Origin: Phytophthora sp. 'mugwort'
Taxonomy: Eukaryota; Oomycota; Peronosporomycetes; Peronosporales; Peronosporaceae
DNA: 64,000 nucleotides
Assembly (NCBI GenBank): GCA_033558025.1
Contig: JAUCEF010000009.1
Location: forward strand, 2,046,001-2,110,000
Direction: 5' to 3'
The notes below the pieces were generated by a model. The model made no database searches. It saw only the letters and a program-made list of their open reading frames with translations, and was not told where the DNA came from. Each line of letters opens with the position of its first letter. The first letter of the stretch is position 1. This document shows positions 11,843 through 22,959 of this stretch, one piece after another. The position numbers and the translations under genes are program-made.

Positions 11843-12240
11843 AGCTTACTATATAAATCGAGATCACGGAATGAAGCTGCAGAAGAAACCTCTTGGCACG
11901 CTCCGAGTGGTCAAGGATCTTTACTTCGTAGAGACACAAATATTGGACATTGATGTCTTCCGTTGTGTCTTCGTTTCTGAGCTTACCGTTCTTAGCTTAG
12001 CTTCGAGGTATCTGTCATAATAGCCGATTAGTTGAAGTACAACGTAAAGATAAAGGAGAAGAACACTTACATGTCCACTCTGACCGTCGTCATTCACATT
12101 CAGGACCCGCATATTTGTCGATCTATTTGGTAGCGTCGAAGGGGAAGGATCGTGTTACCGTGTTACGGTACACGGCCTTTGTTTTCTTGTAGTATAGTGA
12201 TGGGTGGGTGTGGTACACTGCCTGGTGAATGCTATTAGAG

Positions 12241-12259
12241 AACTGTAGTTCCTGGAACT
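12241..12259 (+). repeat. Left terminal inverted repeat of Harbinger element
   Basis: AACTGTAGTTCCTGGAACT; partner in inverse orientation at 15099-15117. Confidence 0.6.
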
Positions 12260-12444
12260 GTAAGGGTTATGAAGCTAAAGCGCACTTAACGAATTTTCCA
12301 CTGTAAAACGTACCCTTTTACTCCTTGGAGTTGCGGAAGGTGTGCCTTGATCCAAGAAGCAAGATGCCACAACCTTCACGAGCTTATACCAGTCAGCAAG
12401 TTGAAAACGGGTTTCCGCTGGTTTCCTTTCCGTTCCCAGCAAGA

Positions 12445-13604
12445 TGGAAGATGAGTCGTACCGCCCGCGCCCAAGGCCCTTCCGCTTGCGAGCTGGGAGC
12501 CGGCCGCCGAAGTCTCGCGTCGTAGAACCTGCGGTGGTGATGCCCGCAACCAACAAGTAGGCTGCTGCTTCTGATACGAAGGAGCCACTCACTAAGAAGT
12601 GCGCGGTTGCCGCTGCCACGGAAGCCGCTCCTGCTTGTGCCCGTGGAAGTAAGCCTGCTGCCCCCAAGAAGGCACCGAAGACTCGCGCACCAGCCACGAG
12701 TGCAGGGGTTCGGCTCGTCTGAACGGCTTGCAGTCGGAATGTCGGACGAGGAGAAGTGCGAGGAGGGAGATGACGACGTTGACAGCGCGCTGGATTCGGC
12801 GGTTGGAAAAGCCAAGCGACGGGTGTTTTACACGACGAAGCAAGATTGCCTGGTCCTAGAAGAAGTGCTTGGAGACGGCGTCCTCTTCGACCGCAAGGGC
12901 GAATCGAAGACTGAGCGTTGGGTTAGCATTACGACGCGAATGAGTGAGATGCTAAACCGGCCGATGATTACGCCGGATGGACTGCGCAAGCACCTCGAGG
13001 TGTTAGAGAAAAAGCACCGGTCGCTCATGTGAAGGATAGATCGATTTCTGGTGCGTATCAAGTGGTCGTCTCAAGGCATGCTACCGTCTCAACATTGCTA
13101 TGTCTTACGGCAGGGCGCGATCCGAAGAAATCGCCGGACCAAGTCGAACTCGAGGCGCTTCTCACCCACTACATCGAGCTGAAAGAAGATGAGGACGCGT
13201 CGAAGGCCGAGCGCGTGGAGACCCGCAACAAGAAGGCTGAAGCGGACCGCGTCGGTGGGAAAGCGATTCGTGATGCTGCATTCAAGTGTGAGAAGATCAG
13301 GAAGACCAATCGGGGGGGGGGGGCAAGAACGCTATGGTCCTTCATACTCTGACTGAAGCATACGAACTCGCAGGGAAGTGAAAACCGCGAGTGCCTCGAC
13401 CGTGAGGAACGCATGCAACAGCGTGTTGTTGATCTGTAAGAGCAACAGATCCAGTCGAAGCAGCAAGTCGCACAAATGATGGCAGTTACTGTGCGAGATC
13501 TATCCAAGTTCCTCGGCAGCAGCGACGCCAGCATCAACCACATTAACCGGATCAACACCAGTGCTAACAACAACACCGAAATTCGGACAACGACACTAAA
13601 CTAG
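12445..13604 (+). pseudogene. Harbinger-associated Myb/SANT-like DNA-binding protein, frameshifted
   Basis: An Ala/Lys/Pro-rich N-terminus (12600-12710, KPAAPKKAPKTRAP) leads into an acidic stretch and a Myb-like helix region: KRRVFYTTKQDCLVLEEVL (12815-12870) ... RWVSITTRMSEML ... LRKHLEVLEKKHRSL (to 13030). After a frame change it continues as a charged coiled coil (ELEALLTHYIELKEDEDASK, 13147-13206), runs into a G12 tract (13312-13323), changes frame again and ends with REERMQQRVVDL, a stop, and VRDLSKFLGSSDASINHINR to the terminal stop near 13604. Such proteins bind element ends and aid nuclear import of the nuclease. The opposite strand 12275-12815 is also open; I judge it a shadow. Confidence 0.7.
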
Positions 13605-13659
13605 ATTAATTTGAGCAACGCGGCCGAAGGCAGCCTCCTCCGCAGAGGTTCTGCCCACA

Positions 13660-14791
13660 ACGTATAATAACCCATCCACTTTTCTGTCGTAGCGTATGCT
13701 CCTCGTACAACCCTCTCGTAAATTATTTCGTTGCTCATTCGTTACCACTACTGTCAGCTTCACTTTCACAATCGCTGAAAATGCTGCTGCTGATATCAGC
13801 ATATTCACTCTCCGACTCCCTCGATAAGTCGGATTCATCTCGAAAAAGTCCGCATAATCTTCAGATAGATAATCGTCTTCATCCACAATGTCTTCATGCA
13901 GGTCAGCGAGGTAATTTTCCAGTGTTGGCAGCTTGCATCGAAAATACTTGCTGGTTTGATTTCGCCACCGTACAGGACAGGCAGTTTGTTAAGAAGGCTG
14001 CAACTATGTACAGCAACCCTATCGGAGACTTGAAAATCTTCATGCTGTTTTGATGAGTGAAACAACTTCCAGTCACGTACGATCCAGCCGAAACAACATT
14101 CGACAGCAACGCGAGCCTTGCTCGGATCAAGATTGAACTGTGTATGGGTGTCCGTTAGAACGGTCCCAGAGTACGGACAAATGTTCCGATCAAGGGTACC
14201 CGCTTCGCAGCGGGTACCCTTGATCACCGTAGATCACGTAGCCGGATACTTTCCCAGCTCATATTCTATATCACTTGCGCGCAGCATATAGCCGTCGTGA
14301 CGCCGGCCTTCCACTGGCACAAAGAGAGAGAGAATTAATCCATTTGCGATCGAGACGCTTTGAACTTGATCACGTGCATCTTCTGGCCGCCGTAGGCTTG
14401 TTTCTGGTACCGTGTGGGGCGACATATTCAACGGTTCCATCGATGAACCCTAGGAGTTTGGCAGGCGGCCAACTTTGGCGAAGATTGCATCCACCGATCG
14501 CTCTTTATTACGCTCGAACATTCAATGATCAAATTTCATCTTAAGGTTGATCGTCACGTATATCTTCCGCGCGACGATGTACACGACGGACGAAATCACT
14601 TCAGGACTCCACCCAAACTCACCAGCAAGGTCATCGTGGCGGCAAGTAAACGCTAGGCGTTGTAACAGCATACACAGGGCTTCTTGACGAGGCACAGGTA
14701 AGTTTTGAGCGGAGTAGATCCATGTAGGTAGCCTTAGAGCTTCTTCTAACTCGATAATTTCATGTCGAAGCAACGGAAGCGGTGCTGACAC
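13660..14791 (-). pseudogene. Harbinger DDE_Tnp_4 nuclease, broken
   Basis: Minus strand from 14791: a helical N-terminal region (RQEALCMLLQRLAFTCRHDD, EFGWSPEVISSVVYIVARKI) typical of HARBI1-like proteins, then GLILSLFVPVEGRRHDGYML (about 14350-14290; the GP-GRRHD box), the second-Asp box region destroyed by the palindrome at 14188-14225, then FNLDPSKARVAVECCFGWIV (about 14130-14070), with the catalytic Glu in VEC-FG, and an acidic C-terminus (VDEDDYLSEDYADFF). The first-Asp region (near 14450) is in a different frame and partly lost. Confidence 0.75.
14188..14225. repeat. Perfect 17-bp palindrome with 4-nt loop
   Basis: GATCAAGGGTACCCGCT, loop TCGC, then the exact inverse. It sits at the place where the Harbinger nuclease should have its second catalytic box (usual GD-x-x-Y), so it interrupts the coding sequence. 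Confidence 0.9.
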
Positions 14792-15098
14792 AACGCAGGA
14801 GAGATCTCTTGCACCCGGAAGTGGTGAGCGGGGACTGGCACGCGATCATGTATCACTCGCGATCACTCAAACAGCATCAGCTGGTGCAGTGCTTCGCTCA
14901 TGTCCATCCCGAGCGCTAGCAAGAAAACGAACTCCTTGATCGAGACGTCTAGACGCATGATGGGAAGGGTTGGCAACTTCCAAAATTTGTAAGTAGTACC
15001 TTGAACATTAATGCTTACTCCAGAAATTACAGCACGGATTCACCTCGGTGGAAATATTGTCTTGGAGCTGGGCGAATTAGCTCCAAAGAGCCAGGATT

Positions 15099-15117
15099 AG
15101 CTCCAAGAACTACAGTT
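15099..15117 (-). repeat. Right terminal inverted repeat of Harbinger element
   Basis: Inverse of the 12241-12259 repeat with two mismatches. Confidence 0.6.
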
Positions 15118-15229
15118 TTCTATTGCCGGAATTGGACCTGGACACATGAATTAGTCACCAGTTCAAATGGCTCTCTGTTTGGCTGCACGTACTTCCCAGA
15201 AGTGACCAAATGCGCTTGTCGGTGATTCC

Positions 15230-16790
15230 ATGCTCACCAAAGAGAAAATTCAGGGATTGAGCTTTGAAAACGACGTCAGTCTTCACATCTTTCGTTGCCA
15301 CTCCACACGTTTTGATCACGGCGTAGTGTGTTCAAGGGGATTTGGCTCGGAAGTACACCGGTGGCTCTGCTTGTCGTGTACCATCTATCTGCCAGATAAA
15401 TTTTCTCGAACCGAACAGTATATTCATAATCCCGTCAGCCCGCCCTCGCTGCAAGCACATCTTTGCACTGTCTCGAACTATGCAGGCGTTATCGTCTTGT
15501 GCATCTGGATGATGTCCACTTTGATATTGTCCTGATAGTAGGCTATCGACGTCTCCACAGTTTCAGCAGAATCCGCTTCTCGTGACTCTTTCGCGCCAAA
15601 TGGCGGTAGCAATCAAGCAGAGAGATTTCCGGCCACACCTCCTTGTATGAACTCGCAATACATGCGGCATGATCGAGGCTATCGAAACGCAGATTGAGAT
15701 CCACACCGAAACAACTTCTCATTTTTTCTTGACGGTTTGAAAAAGCGTCGTGAAGGTATACTGATGATTTATCCGTACAAACACGTAAGCCCCGGGCACA
15801 AACGACTTGCTATATTTCTTCTCGGCAGAGAAGTGCGACTGGTACGTGCCGAATGCAACCAGCACCAGCCAGCCGCCTAAACATTTATCATAAAAAATGT
15901 TAGGCAACAACCATTAACCGAGTACACTAACACTTACTTACAGAAGTGCAGCTTGCACGTGCCGTTTGTCGACGCGAATACCCCATCATGACCCTGCCCC
16001 TCCACATCGTAGATATTTTTCGGAGCACGGGTTTTGTCGTCATTACTAGTCCGTAAGACTCATTGGTCACTCCTTCTTTTTCGTAGAAGTAGCGAAAACA
16101 CTTGAGCACAAGAGGTTCATTTCGGAACCGAGCAGGCTTGGAAGCAAATGTTGCCTCATCAGTAGTTTTGTCAAACCCCAACGAAGTCCGCAGTGGCCTC
16201 GCACAAACGTTGGCCAGACCATTCGTTGAGATCCCCAAAGCTCTCCACGTTGGCCTTCTTTGCGAGCTCATTCATTAGGTAAGCTTTCCGGTTTTCCACT
16301 TGATCACGGTTAGGAAAGAAAACTAACAGATATGGGCTGTCTTGGTACTGGCGAGTGAGAGTTTGGAGTACCTTCCTCGGCCATCACTGCTTGTAATGGC
16401 TGCATCAATCTTCGATTTGAGAGCGGGGTGGATGCCATGTCGCCTTCGCTCACTCATTGTGGTAGCGTGTGAACCACGAACTTCGACTGCAAACCCGGGT
16501 TACCATTCTCGCCTTCCCGATCGGCAACTACCACGCGGAAATAGCGTACGCATTTGAGGTGATCAACGCACCTATATACCTTAGCATGACAGCGCTCCCC
16601 TGTGTTGAACATGAACACGTAGCTGTATGCATCGTGCAGCTCAATAGCGACCTGCGCGCTTTGCATCGATTTATGTGTCGAAATGCGTTAGTATCGTCCT
16701 TTGAGTGACAGGAGAAGTGGGCTGCGCTCTCCCGCGAGCTCATCGCCGTTATCCCTGCACACAATTTCAAACGTACCAGGAGATAAAGTG
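15230..16790 (-). pseudogene. MULE (Mutator-like) transposase relic
   Basis: On the minus strand: SYVFMFNTGERCHAKVYRC (16630-16570) with C-x4-C and a later R-V-V segment, the zinc-binding N-terminus; FRYFYEKEGVTNESYGLVMT (16110-16040); the first DDE region near 15990-15940 (a GHDG motif then TNGTCKLHF, the position where MULEs have D-G-T-Y-K); LGGWLVLVAFGTYQSHFSAEKK (15880-15815) and FVPGAYVFVRINHQYTFTTL (15800-15740), the conserved core strand and helix; further pieces to about 15540 (SLDHAA-like) and possibly to 15230. Each part is in its own frame. The expected first Asp appears as Asn in TNGT, so the copy is dead even apart from frameshifts. Confidence 0.6.
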
Positions 16791-16799
16791 AACTTAAGG

Positions 16800-17590
16800 T
16801 AAAACTAGAAGACGTATCAATTCCTACGTACGCCGAGCATTGAATTTTCTCTTACTGCGTCGATGAGAGCTGCACGAACTTAATGAACTTATGCAAACGG
16901 TGGATAGTGGAGTAGACTGTTGTTGCCAAGCGAAGTTGGCGGTTGAGTAAACACACCCACCTTGTTCATGCATGTAGCGCTCTCTGTAGCCGAATACCTA
17001 CCTATCTGCGTTTTGTGGTGGTGTAACATGTAGATTACGTTACATACGGCATAACTAATGCTAGCAGAGCCTTAACGCACCTTCTTCGGTGATCAAGCCT
17101 TAACATCAGCGGTGCGCTCGGTCATTCTCTCAAGTTGAACAATGTGCACTCGGTTTCCCCACATTTTGCATAAAACTAACGGTGGACTCGGTTTTCCCAA
17201 AAGTGCACTCGAAGTCATCTCGTTCTAACGTCAAGTAGCTATAGCGCACAATGCGCACGAACTAACCGTTCAATCGCTGTCTCAAAATGGTGGCAGGGAA
17301 CTGTGAACGTTTCTGCCCGATCTGCGCCCTAGACTTCATCCGTCCTCGATCGCGTCGTATGCCGCGACCGTCGCTCCCGGCAGAGGCGACAGTGATTATG
17401 ACCGCTTTGGTGTCGGCTATGTCTGTACTCGCGCAATGATGAAATCATCCCCTTTTCCGGAATGGATGCAGCTTAGGGGCTTTTGTGGTTAGGGTATATG
17501 TCCGCCGTGAAAATCGATTTTTTTTTATTTCGGAAATTAGTCCCTAATGTATTGACCTGACACCCCTGGTTACCAAAACGTTCATACGTG
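16800..17590. other. Unassigned, with repeated GTGCACTCGG words
   Basis: No gene seen. At 17110-17215 there are four spaced words of the form GTGCRCTCGGT or GTGGACTCGGTTTTCCC, ending with AGTGCACTCGAAG; these may be subterminal repeats of the MULE relic or of another Harbinger copy. Confidence 0.35.
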
Positions 17591-17592
17591 TA

Positions 17593-17616
17593 CAGAGAAC
17601 TCCGGATATAGAGTGG
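17593..17616 (+). repeat. Left TIR of pogo element
   Basis: Core GAGAACTCCGGATATAG at 17595-17611, next to TA at 17591-17592. Confidence 0.8.
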
Positions 17617-17762
17617 CCGGGTACAAGAGTATTTCAATTATTAGAGCGCGAGATCCGATCCCAAATCTTAACTATAGTTAAATCAAGTCACATCGGCTTA
17701 AGGAGAGATTTTATATAAGAGAGCCAGCGACACGTGGCTCACAACAGACGTCCAGCACAACA

Positions 17763-19215
17763 ATGGTGGCCTCCCGGGAACATCTAACTGTCTATGAAAA
17801 GAACGAGCTTCGTCGCTATTAGCAAGCGAGCCCAAGGCTAAGCTCGTTGCCCTCAAACAGTGGGTAGTAAGTCGCTTCGGCAAGAGCATTGGTATGTCGA
17901 CTGCGGGAAAGATCGTGAATCAGCCTCTGGATGACACGGCTAACGACAACCGAAAGAAAAAAGCAAGCCGACGCATGCATCTATTGAACCAGAGCCTTTA
18001 TCATTTATCCACGCTAAAGAGTCGTATGCTCTTCTCTCCGATAACGGTCTACAATCCAAGGCCAACGAGCCCGCTGGAGAGGAGACAATCGCTCTCTCTT
18101 GGCTTCACAGATTCAAGGTCCGCCACGGGATGAAGCTACACATAATGCATGAGGAGGCAGGCTCCGTCGTCACCGCCGAGCTGGGTGAGCAGCACGCTAT
18201 TTTGATGGAACTGCTCGATCAATAGAAGCCGGAGAACATTTTTTATATGGACGAAACAGCACTGTTTTATCGCATGCTCCCTAGCCAGACGTTGGTAACC
18301 AATAATATTGCTGAAAAAAAGAAGGACAAAGTTAGAATTAGCATCGGTTTGTGCTGCAATTTCACTAGGACTGAAAAATTGGAGCCTACTATAATAACCG
18401 GGCTGCTCGGCCGCGTGATTTCGAGGCGTGGAAGTTGCAGCCATTTTCCGATGAAATACGTTTAAAATTCCACGGCATGGATGACTGCAAAAGTGTTCAT
18501 TGAGTGGGTCCGAGCGCTAAATATGAAGATGCACGGGCGAAAAAATATTTTACTTATCGACAATGCTCCTGATCACATCGACATTACATTGACGAACGTT
18601 CGGATTTATTTCTGACCTAAAAGCACGACGTCGCATTTCCAGCCGATGGATGCCGGTATTATTCGCAATTTCAAGCTCAAATATAAAAGTTGTTCGTGCG
18701 GTGGGCTATTGAGCAAAACGGCCAATCCAAACGGTGGATCTGCTGACCTCCATCAAGTTCGTGGTGGATACCTGGGATACAATCCATCATTGCTGGAGGC
18801 ATACCAAGATCGTTTCGGGTAGTATGAGTGCAACGGTAGAGAAAGACAGCGAGCCAAAACGGGACGGAGATTTAGACGATCTAGAACTACTCATTTCTCG
18901 ATTACAATTCGAAGATGCTATGAGTGCGGAAATGTATGTTGTTGTGGAGAAGAAGCCGATGACAGTCCGGAGAACATGGCAACCAGCGAAGGAGATAGCG
19001 ATGTAGCATCCAGTGATAGTGATGGTGGAGTTGACGAAGAGAGGTTGCTTTCACGTAGTGAAGCACGGGCAGCAGCTCAAAAAGCGCAGGTTTACATGTT
19101 TGCTCATGGTTAGCTGCAAAGCACCATGCAGAAGGTAGCTGATGTCAGCCGAAGGATGACAACCATCACGAAGCGTCAGACTCGAATCACTTCATATTTC
19201 AATGAAGGATATTAG
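17763..19215 (+). pseudogene. pogo/Tigger transposase, several stops and frameshifts
   Basis: Starts with MVASREHLTVYEKNELRRY at 17763 followed by a stop and frame change. A helix-turn-helix of CENP-B type is visible at 17850-17935 (ALKQWVVSRFGKSIGMSTAG). First catalytic box FYMDETALFYRM (18244-18279), then KKDKVRISIGLCCNFT and EKLEPTII. Second box ILLIDNAPDHID (about 18549-18584). Third FQPMDAGIIRNFKLKY (about 18637-18684). All three Asp are kept, but the frame is broken by stops near 18223, 18465 and 18617. The C-terminus TRITSYFNEGY ends at 19215. Confidence 0.8.
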
Positions 19216-19294
19216 GTTCATATGAGTAATAATAGGTTACTCTTTTATCTGCGTGACATCTACAAGAGAGCTAATAGAAGGCTTGCCCCAACGT

Positions 19295-19318
19295 GTCCAC
19301 TATATCCGGAGTTCTCCG
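19295..19318 (-). repeat. Right TIR of pogo element
   Basis: Inverse of the left end; TA at 19319-19320. Confidence 0.8.
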
Positions 19319-19499
19319 TATTGCCGTGTTGGTCATGGTTTGCTAATATTTAAATATGCAATTTAGAATATTTTTGCCTGACGGGGTCTAATGTAACGGA
19401 AATTCTGAATAATATCCCTGTTACTAATGAATTGTACCCAATTTGCTCACAAATGGTTACACTGTATTACTCTTGATTACAGTATACTCCTGCCAAGTT

Positions 19500-20640
19500 T
19501 ACGCATCAATCAGAGCAATGTCGTCGAGGGCATCGTGAAGCTCATCGAGGTTGAAGTCACCCTCGCCTTGCTCGGCTTCCTTTAAAGCCTCCCCCCACCT
19601 CACCTAAAACCGCTCTCCGTACACGTGTCGCGCAACATGTTAGTTCGTGAAGCCGTCATCATAACCTGCTGCAGCGACTGTATTTACCACAAATCGCGGT
19701 CAATGTCGCGCCATGCCTTTTTGACCCACTCACAGACAACTCGTACAAACGGCATGCGAGGGTAGCCGAACCGCGTGTACTCCATCTTGTCGCTCTCCTT
19801 CCGTGTGTTAATCTCCATGTACAGCAGATCCTTGAACGTCTTGTAGATGCGGATATCGCCCGCTTGCAGGTATGATGCGAGCCCCCAGAAATGACGCACG
19901 TTCCGAGAAGCGTACTTAGCCTTCATCTCCTTGGAGATGTGCGCACATGGAGTCCCAAACGAGGTGCTTTCCTTCACTCGTATCAACCAGCGGGAAGACA
20001 AGGTCGATCCAGCCTCTCAACAGATTGTTGTTATCCCACGCACATAATAGGCCACATAGACATCGCCAATTTTGTCAAACGCGAGAAAAGCTTTTCTCTT
20101 CCATATCAGAGTTTTTTTTTCGCTGCTGTCACTGCTAATACCGCCGTAGTCCGCATCGACGAAAAACCCGTAGATTGGACCACAACGTGGTGACTGCCGA
20201 TGTTCACAGTCTGGTTTTGGTCGTCTTTGAAATAGACGGCCGTTTCATCCATCAATATCGTGCGGTGCAGGTCCATAGAGGACTTCGCACTTTGCAGGAA
20301 TGTCGTGTACGAAACAGTGCGATCAACTAGCTTGTCATCACTACATCGTGAGATTGGTGCGGCGCCGCAGGGACAGCCAACAACACCGCATAAATCCAGT
20401 GATCCAGTGGGGGGGGTAGGGGTAAAGCAACGAGGGCTGGCGCTGGTAGGCCCCTGACAGGCGAAGTTTTCGTTGGCCATGTGGCGCATCCACGCACATG
20501 TAAACTTTTTTTCTGGAACTGGTTCGCCACAATGTCATCGTAGAGCGCCTCCTCCACTGCGCAGGCAAGAGGACGCCGGTCGCCCCCCCCCCCCCCCCCC
20601 CCGCAATGCGTCTGCGAACCAGTCCGAAGCTAGGAACTTT
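19500..20640 (-). pseudogene. Second pogo/Tigger transposase relic
   Basis: Minus strand: an HTH-type N-terminal part at 20560-20340 in two frames, then LVDRTVSYTTFLQSAKSSMD, first catalytic box ILMDETAVYFKDDQNQTV (about 20255-20200), FSSMRTTAVLAVTAAKKK, a frame change, second box VWDSM followed by AHISKEMKAKYASRN (about 19960-19910), third box YLQAGDIRIYKTFKDLL (about 19875-19825), then YTRFGYPRMPF and WVKKAWRDID. It is a different subfamily from the 17591-19320 copy. A C20 run (20583-20602) interrupts the N-terminus. No TIR or TA duplication found. Confidence 0.75.
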
Positions 20641-21560
20641 TCATGGTCGTGCCACCACCGGCCCATGCTGCCGCCGTCTAGATTTCATCCCCTCTCCCTG
20701 AAGTGCTTTTGATGGCATGCGTTGGGGAGACATCACCTTCTCGCTCGATCTACTGAAGGACCTCTTGCTTACGCCAGATGCAGAAGGGATTCTGGATGAT
20801 ATTTCGCTGAATTCAGGTAGTTTTGGGGGCTTGAAAGGGTACGAAGACTACAGGAATGATTTGTTGTTTACCAGTGAGATAGGATCTGGTGAGATCGTTG
20901 GTGGTTGGAGTGGCAACTCCAGGCAAGATTACGTAAGCTTACACAAGGGTTACAGTGAGGTTACTCCGAGAGGGTACTATTCGGGTATAGGGTACTTCCT
21001 CTGGGTTTGAAAAACTGCATTGATGACAATGCTCAGTCAAATATAAAATACTAAAGAGAAGAGTCCATACATTTACGCAGAGAAGGTACTGAGACGCCAA
21101 ATCATCGGCATCCGTTCCATAAAATGACCGCTCTCAATTTTAAACGGCGCTCCGACCATCTTCGTTAATATGAAAGCATTTGGGGCTCAAAGGGCCTAAA
21201 AGTAAATTCTAGGTCCGGCTGTATCCGGTTTTTTACAGGGGACGCAAATCCGTTCCGCTCTATATTTGAAACGGTTGTTTCGTTGTGTTTTTACTGTAAC
21301 TTTGTAGTTTTGGAGATCGTGAAACGAGAACCAAAAGATCGTAACGCATCGATTGTAGACGTCCAGGAGACCAATAAATCTCAAACCCAGATTCCACCTA
21401 CGCAGTCACATAGGCACCACTCGCAGGGGTACCAACCGTAGTAGCAAATCCTTGAAAGGCGCATCAAAGGTTACCTACAACGCCAGATATGCAGTGATAC
21501 CAAGAACGTGCTCTGTCATTAACATTTTTTTACGTTCATCTTTTCCTGGAAGACTGGTGC
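20641..21560. other. No recognised gene; one unassigned open frame
   Basis: An open frame at 20717-21010 (+, 97 codons, acidic, Gly-rich, repeated YSG/SG motifs) has plausible protein-like composition but no family that I recognise. It may be a retroelement scrap. Nothing seen in 21011-21560. Confidence 0.3.
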
Positions 21561-21604
21561 TTTAGCAGAGTACTAGACGTACGTAATCAGCACATACAAC
21601 CCCG

Positions 21605-22959
21605 TCAATCAAATGCCGTGCTGATATGGCTGAAGAAGTCCGCAATTTCTTCGTCGCTACTGTCGTCCTGCAAACTTCCGACAGGACGACCGATATGAGC
21701 CGCAAGCATACGACGCAGCCGCATCTTACGTTTCTCGCGATAGCGCTTTGCACTGCGAGTCGCCTAGACCGAGCGTCGTGTCCGATACATTGTAGTCTCT
21801 TGAGATAGTTCTCATACTGCACGCCATCTTTACTGCGCAAACGAAGGATCCGAACATGGAAGTTCGTAAGGGCAACACACGCCCGGAAGAGCATGTCATA
21901 GTTGTTCTCATCCCAGCGATATTTGTCCGAGCACAATACCCAAAGCGTGCACATTAGGCCAAAAACGTTTTCGACAATGACTCTGTCATGGGGGATGCGG
22001 TCGTTGGTTTGCACTTGCTCAAGCGTAAGCGTTCGTAGGGGCTGTTTTTTTTTAACGGCGTAATTGCGCGAAAGTCTTCGGCAGACCTTGATAGCCTTTG
22101 TCTGCAAGCACCGCCAGGTCTAGGGGAACTTGTCGTGCAGGGGGCCGTCGTCCGCGAGCTCCTTCTCCTTGTCGCTCTTCGTCAGATGCTGGAGGCGAAA
22201 CTCGGAGTTGTTGCGAAACACTTCGATGTCGGCTTCGATGTCGGGGAACTGATTGGTACAGTTGATGTCTAGGCCGTTGAGGAGGACAGAAACGTCTACT
22301 TTATAGCCGTGCAAGTGGTGTTTGGCACTGCAGTAGCCGCTACGCTCCTTCAGATCGCTGGGCATGTTGGTGTTTTGAAACGTCACGTCCGTGGCGTAGC
22401 GAGCACACGGGTAGTTCCGAAAGGTGTTGCCGCCAAGCACCAACGTCTCCATCGTAAACTTGTCCGCTGCCGATGCCACAAACGTGTCGTAGAGATACGG
22501 GGAGATCACCTCCTCAAACGTCAGCACCATCTGCTGGAACGTGGCCGAGTTGATTTTGAACACACTCACCACCATGTTCCATCGCCCACAGTGCTTTAGC
22601 GATGCTAAAAACATGTGCAGCACATCTTTAGGTTGCTGTGTGCACTTGCGCCCCCTTCCAACATTCCATTTCTCGCGGGTGTGGCCATGAACATACACCC
22701 ATAGACGATCGAATTCGACAGGTGCGAAATTTGTCAGCTTCGCGACGTTCGCGGAGTCCTCATGGACGACAGAGTAAAACAGAGGAGACGGAGAGTCGGA
22801 TTCGTCGTCAGAATAGCCGAGATGGACATCTGCAACACTTTCACGTTGAGCTTGGCGATCAGCATCAAGCTGCACCAACGCAGAGACGCCTTGAGCAACG
22901 TCAGCAGCGAACAGCTTGCGGCCGGATGTCTGGTCCTTGATTCTTCGGGAGGGTGCCAT
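21605..22959 (-). pseudogene. DDE_Tnp_4 transposase, nearly complete, three frameshifts
   Basis: Starts at M (22959) with a basic MAPSRRIKDQTSGRKLF. The first frame runs 279 codons to 22120 and includes FDRLWVYVHGHTREKW, a helical middle, the first catalytic box ARYATDVTFQNTNMP and the YCSAKHHLHGYKVDVSVLLN strand. At about 22118 the frame slips: the second-Asp box ADKGYQG is read in another frame (about 22095-22075) for some 20 codons until a T9 tract (22045-22053) returns it to the original frame, where NDRIPHDRVIVENVFGLM carries the catalytic Glu, followed by KYRWDENNYDMLF. A further slip near 21745 puts the acidic C-terminus in a third frame, ending at the stop 21605-21607. All three catalytic residues are therefore still encoded. 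Confidence 0.8.

Larger units (their letters stand above)
10546..12240. other. Mostly unassigned, with foldback structures
   Basis: No gene recognised. GGATATATCCAC words occur in opposite orientation near 10628-10640 and 11028-11040, which could be ends of a roughly 420-bp non-autonomous element containing the hairpin at 10797-10894. A weak zinc-binding MULE-like fragment lies at 11567-11842. Confidence 0.4.
12241..15117. mobile_element. PIF/Harbinger element with Myb-like partner, inverted ends
   Basis: The two ends AACTGTAGTTCCTGGAACT (12241-12259) and, inverted, AGCTCCAAGAACTACAGTT (15099-15117) match in 17 of 19 positions. A second ATTAGCTCCAA word lies just inside the right end (15076-15086). 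Between them a Myb/SANT-like protein gene runs on the plus strand (12445-13604) and a DDE_Tnp_4 nuclease runs on the minus strand (14791-13660), tail to tail. A two-gene layout of nuclease plus Myb-like protein is characteristic of Harbinger elements. A clear 3-bp target duplication was not seen. Both genes are broken. Confidence 0.65.
17591..19320 (+). mobile_element. pogo/Tigger DNA transposon with terminal inverted repeats
   Basis: The left end (17593-17616) and the inverted right end (19295-19318) share GAGAACTCCGGATATAG in the same register, next to TA on both sides (17591-17592 and 19319-19320), the TA target duplication of Tc1/mariner-pogo elements. Total length is about 1.73 kb, a normal size for an autonomous copy. 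The single internal gene is broken (see transposase entry). Confidence 0.8.

Noticed and set aside
12275..12815. Two overlapping 140-codon open frames on the minus strand
   Set aside because: They lie antisense to the Ala/Lys/Pro-rich start of the Myb-like gene and have shadow-type composition; the plus strand continues into a recognisable domain.
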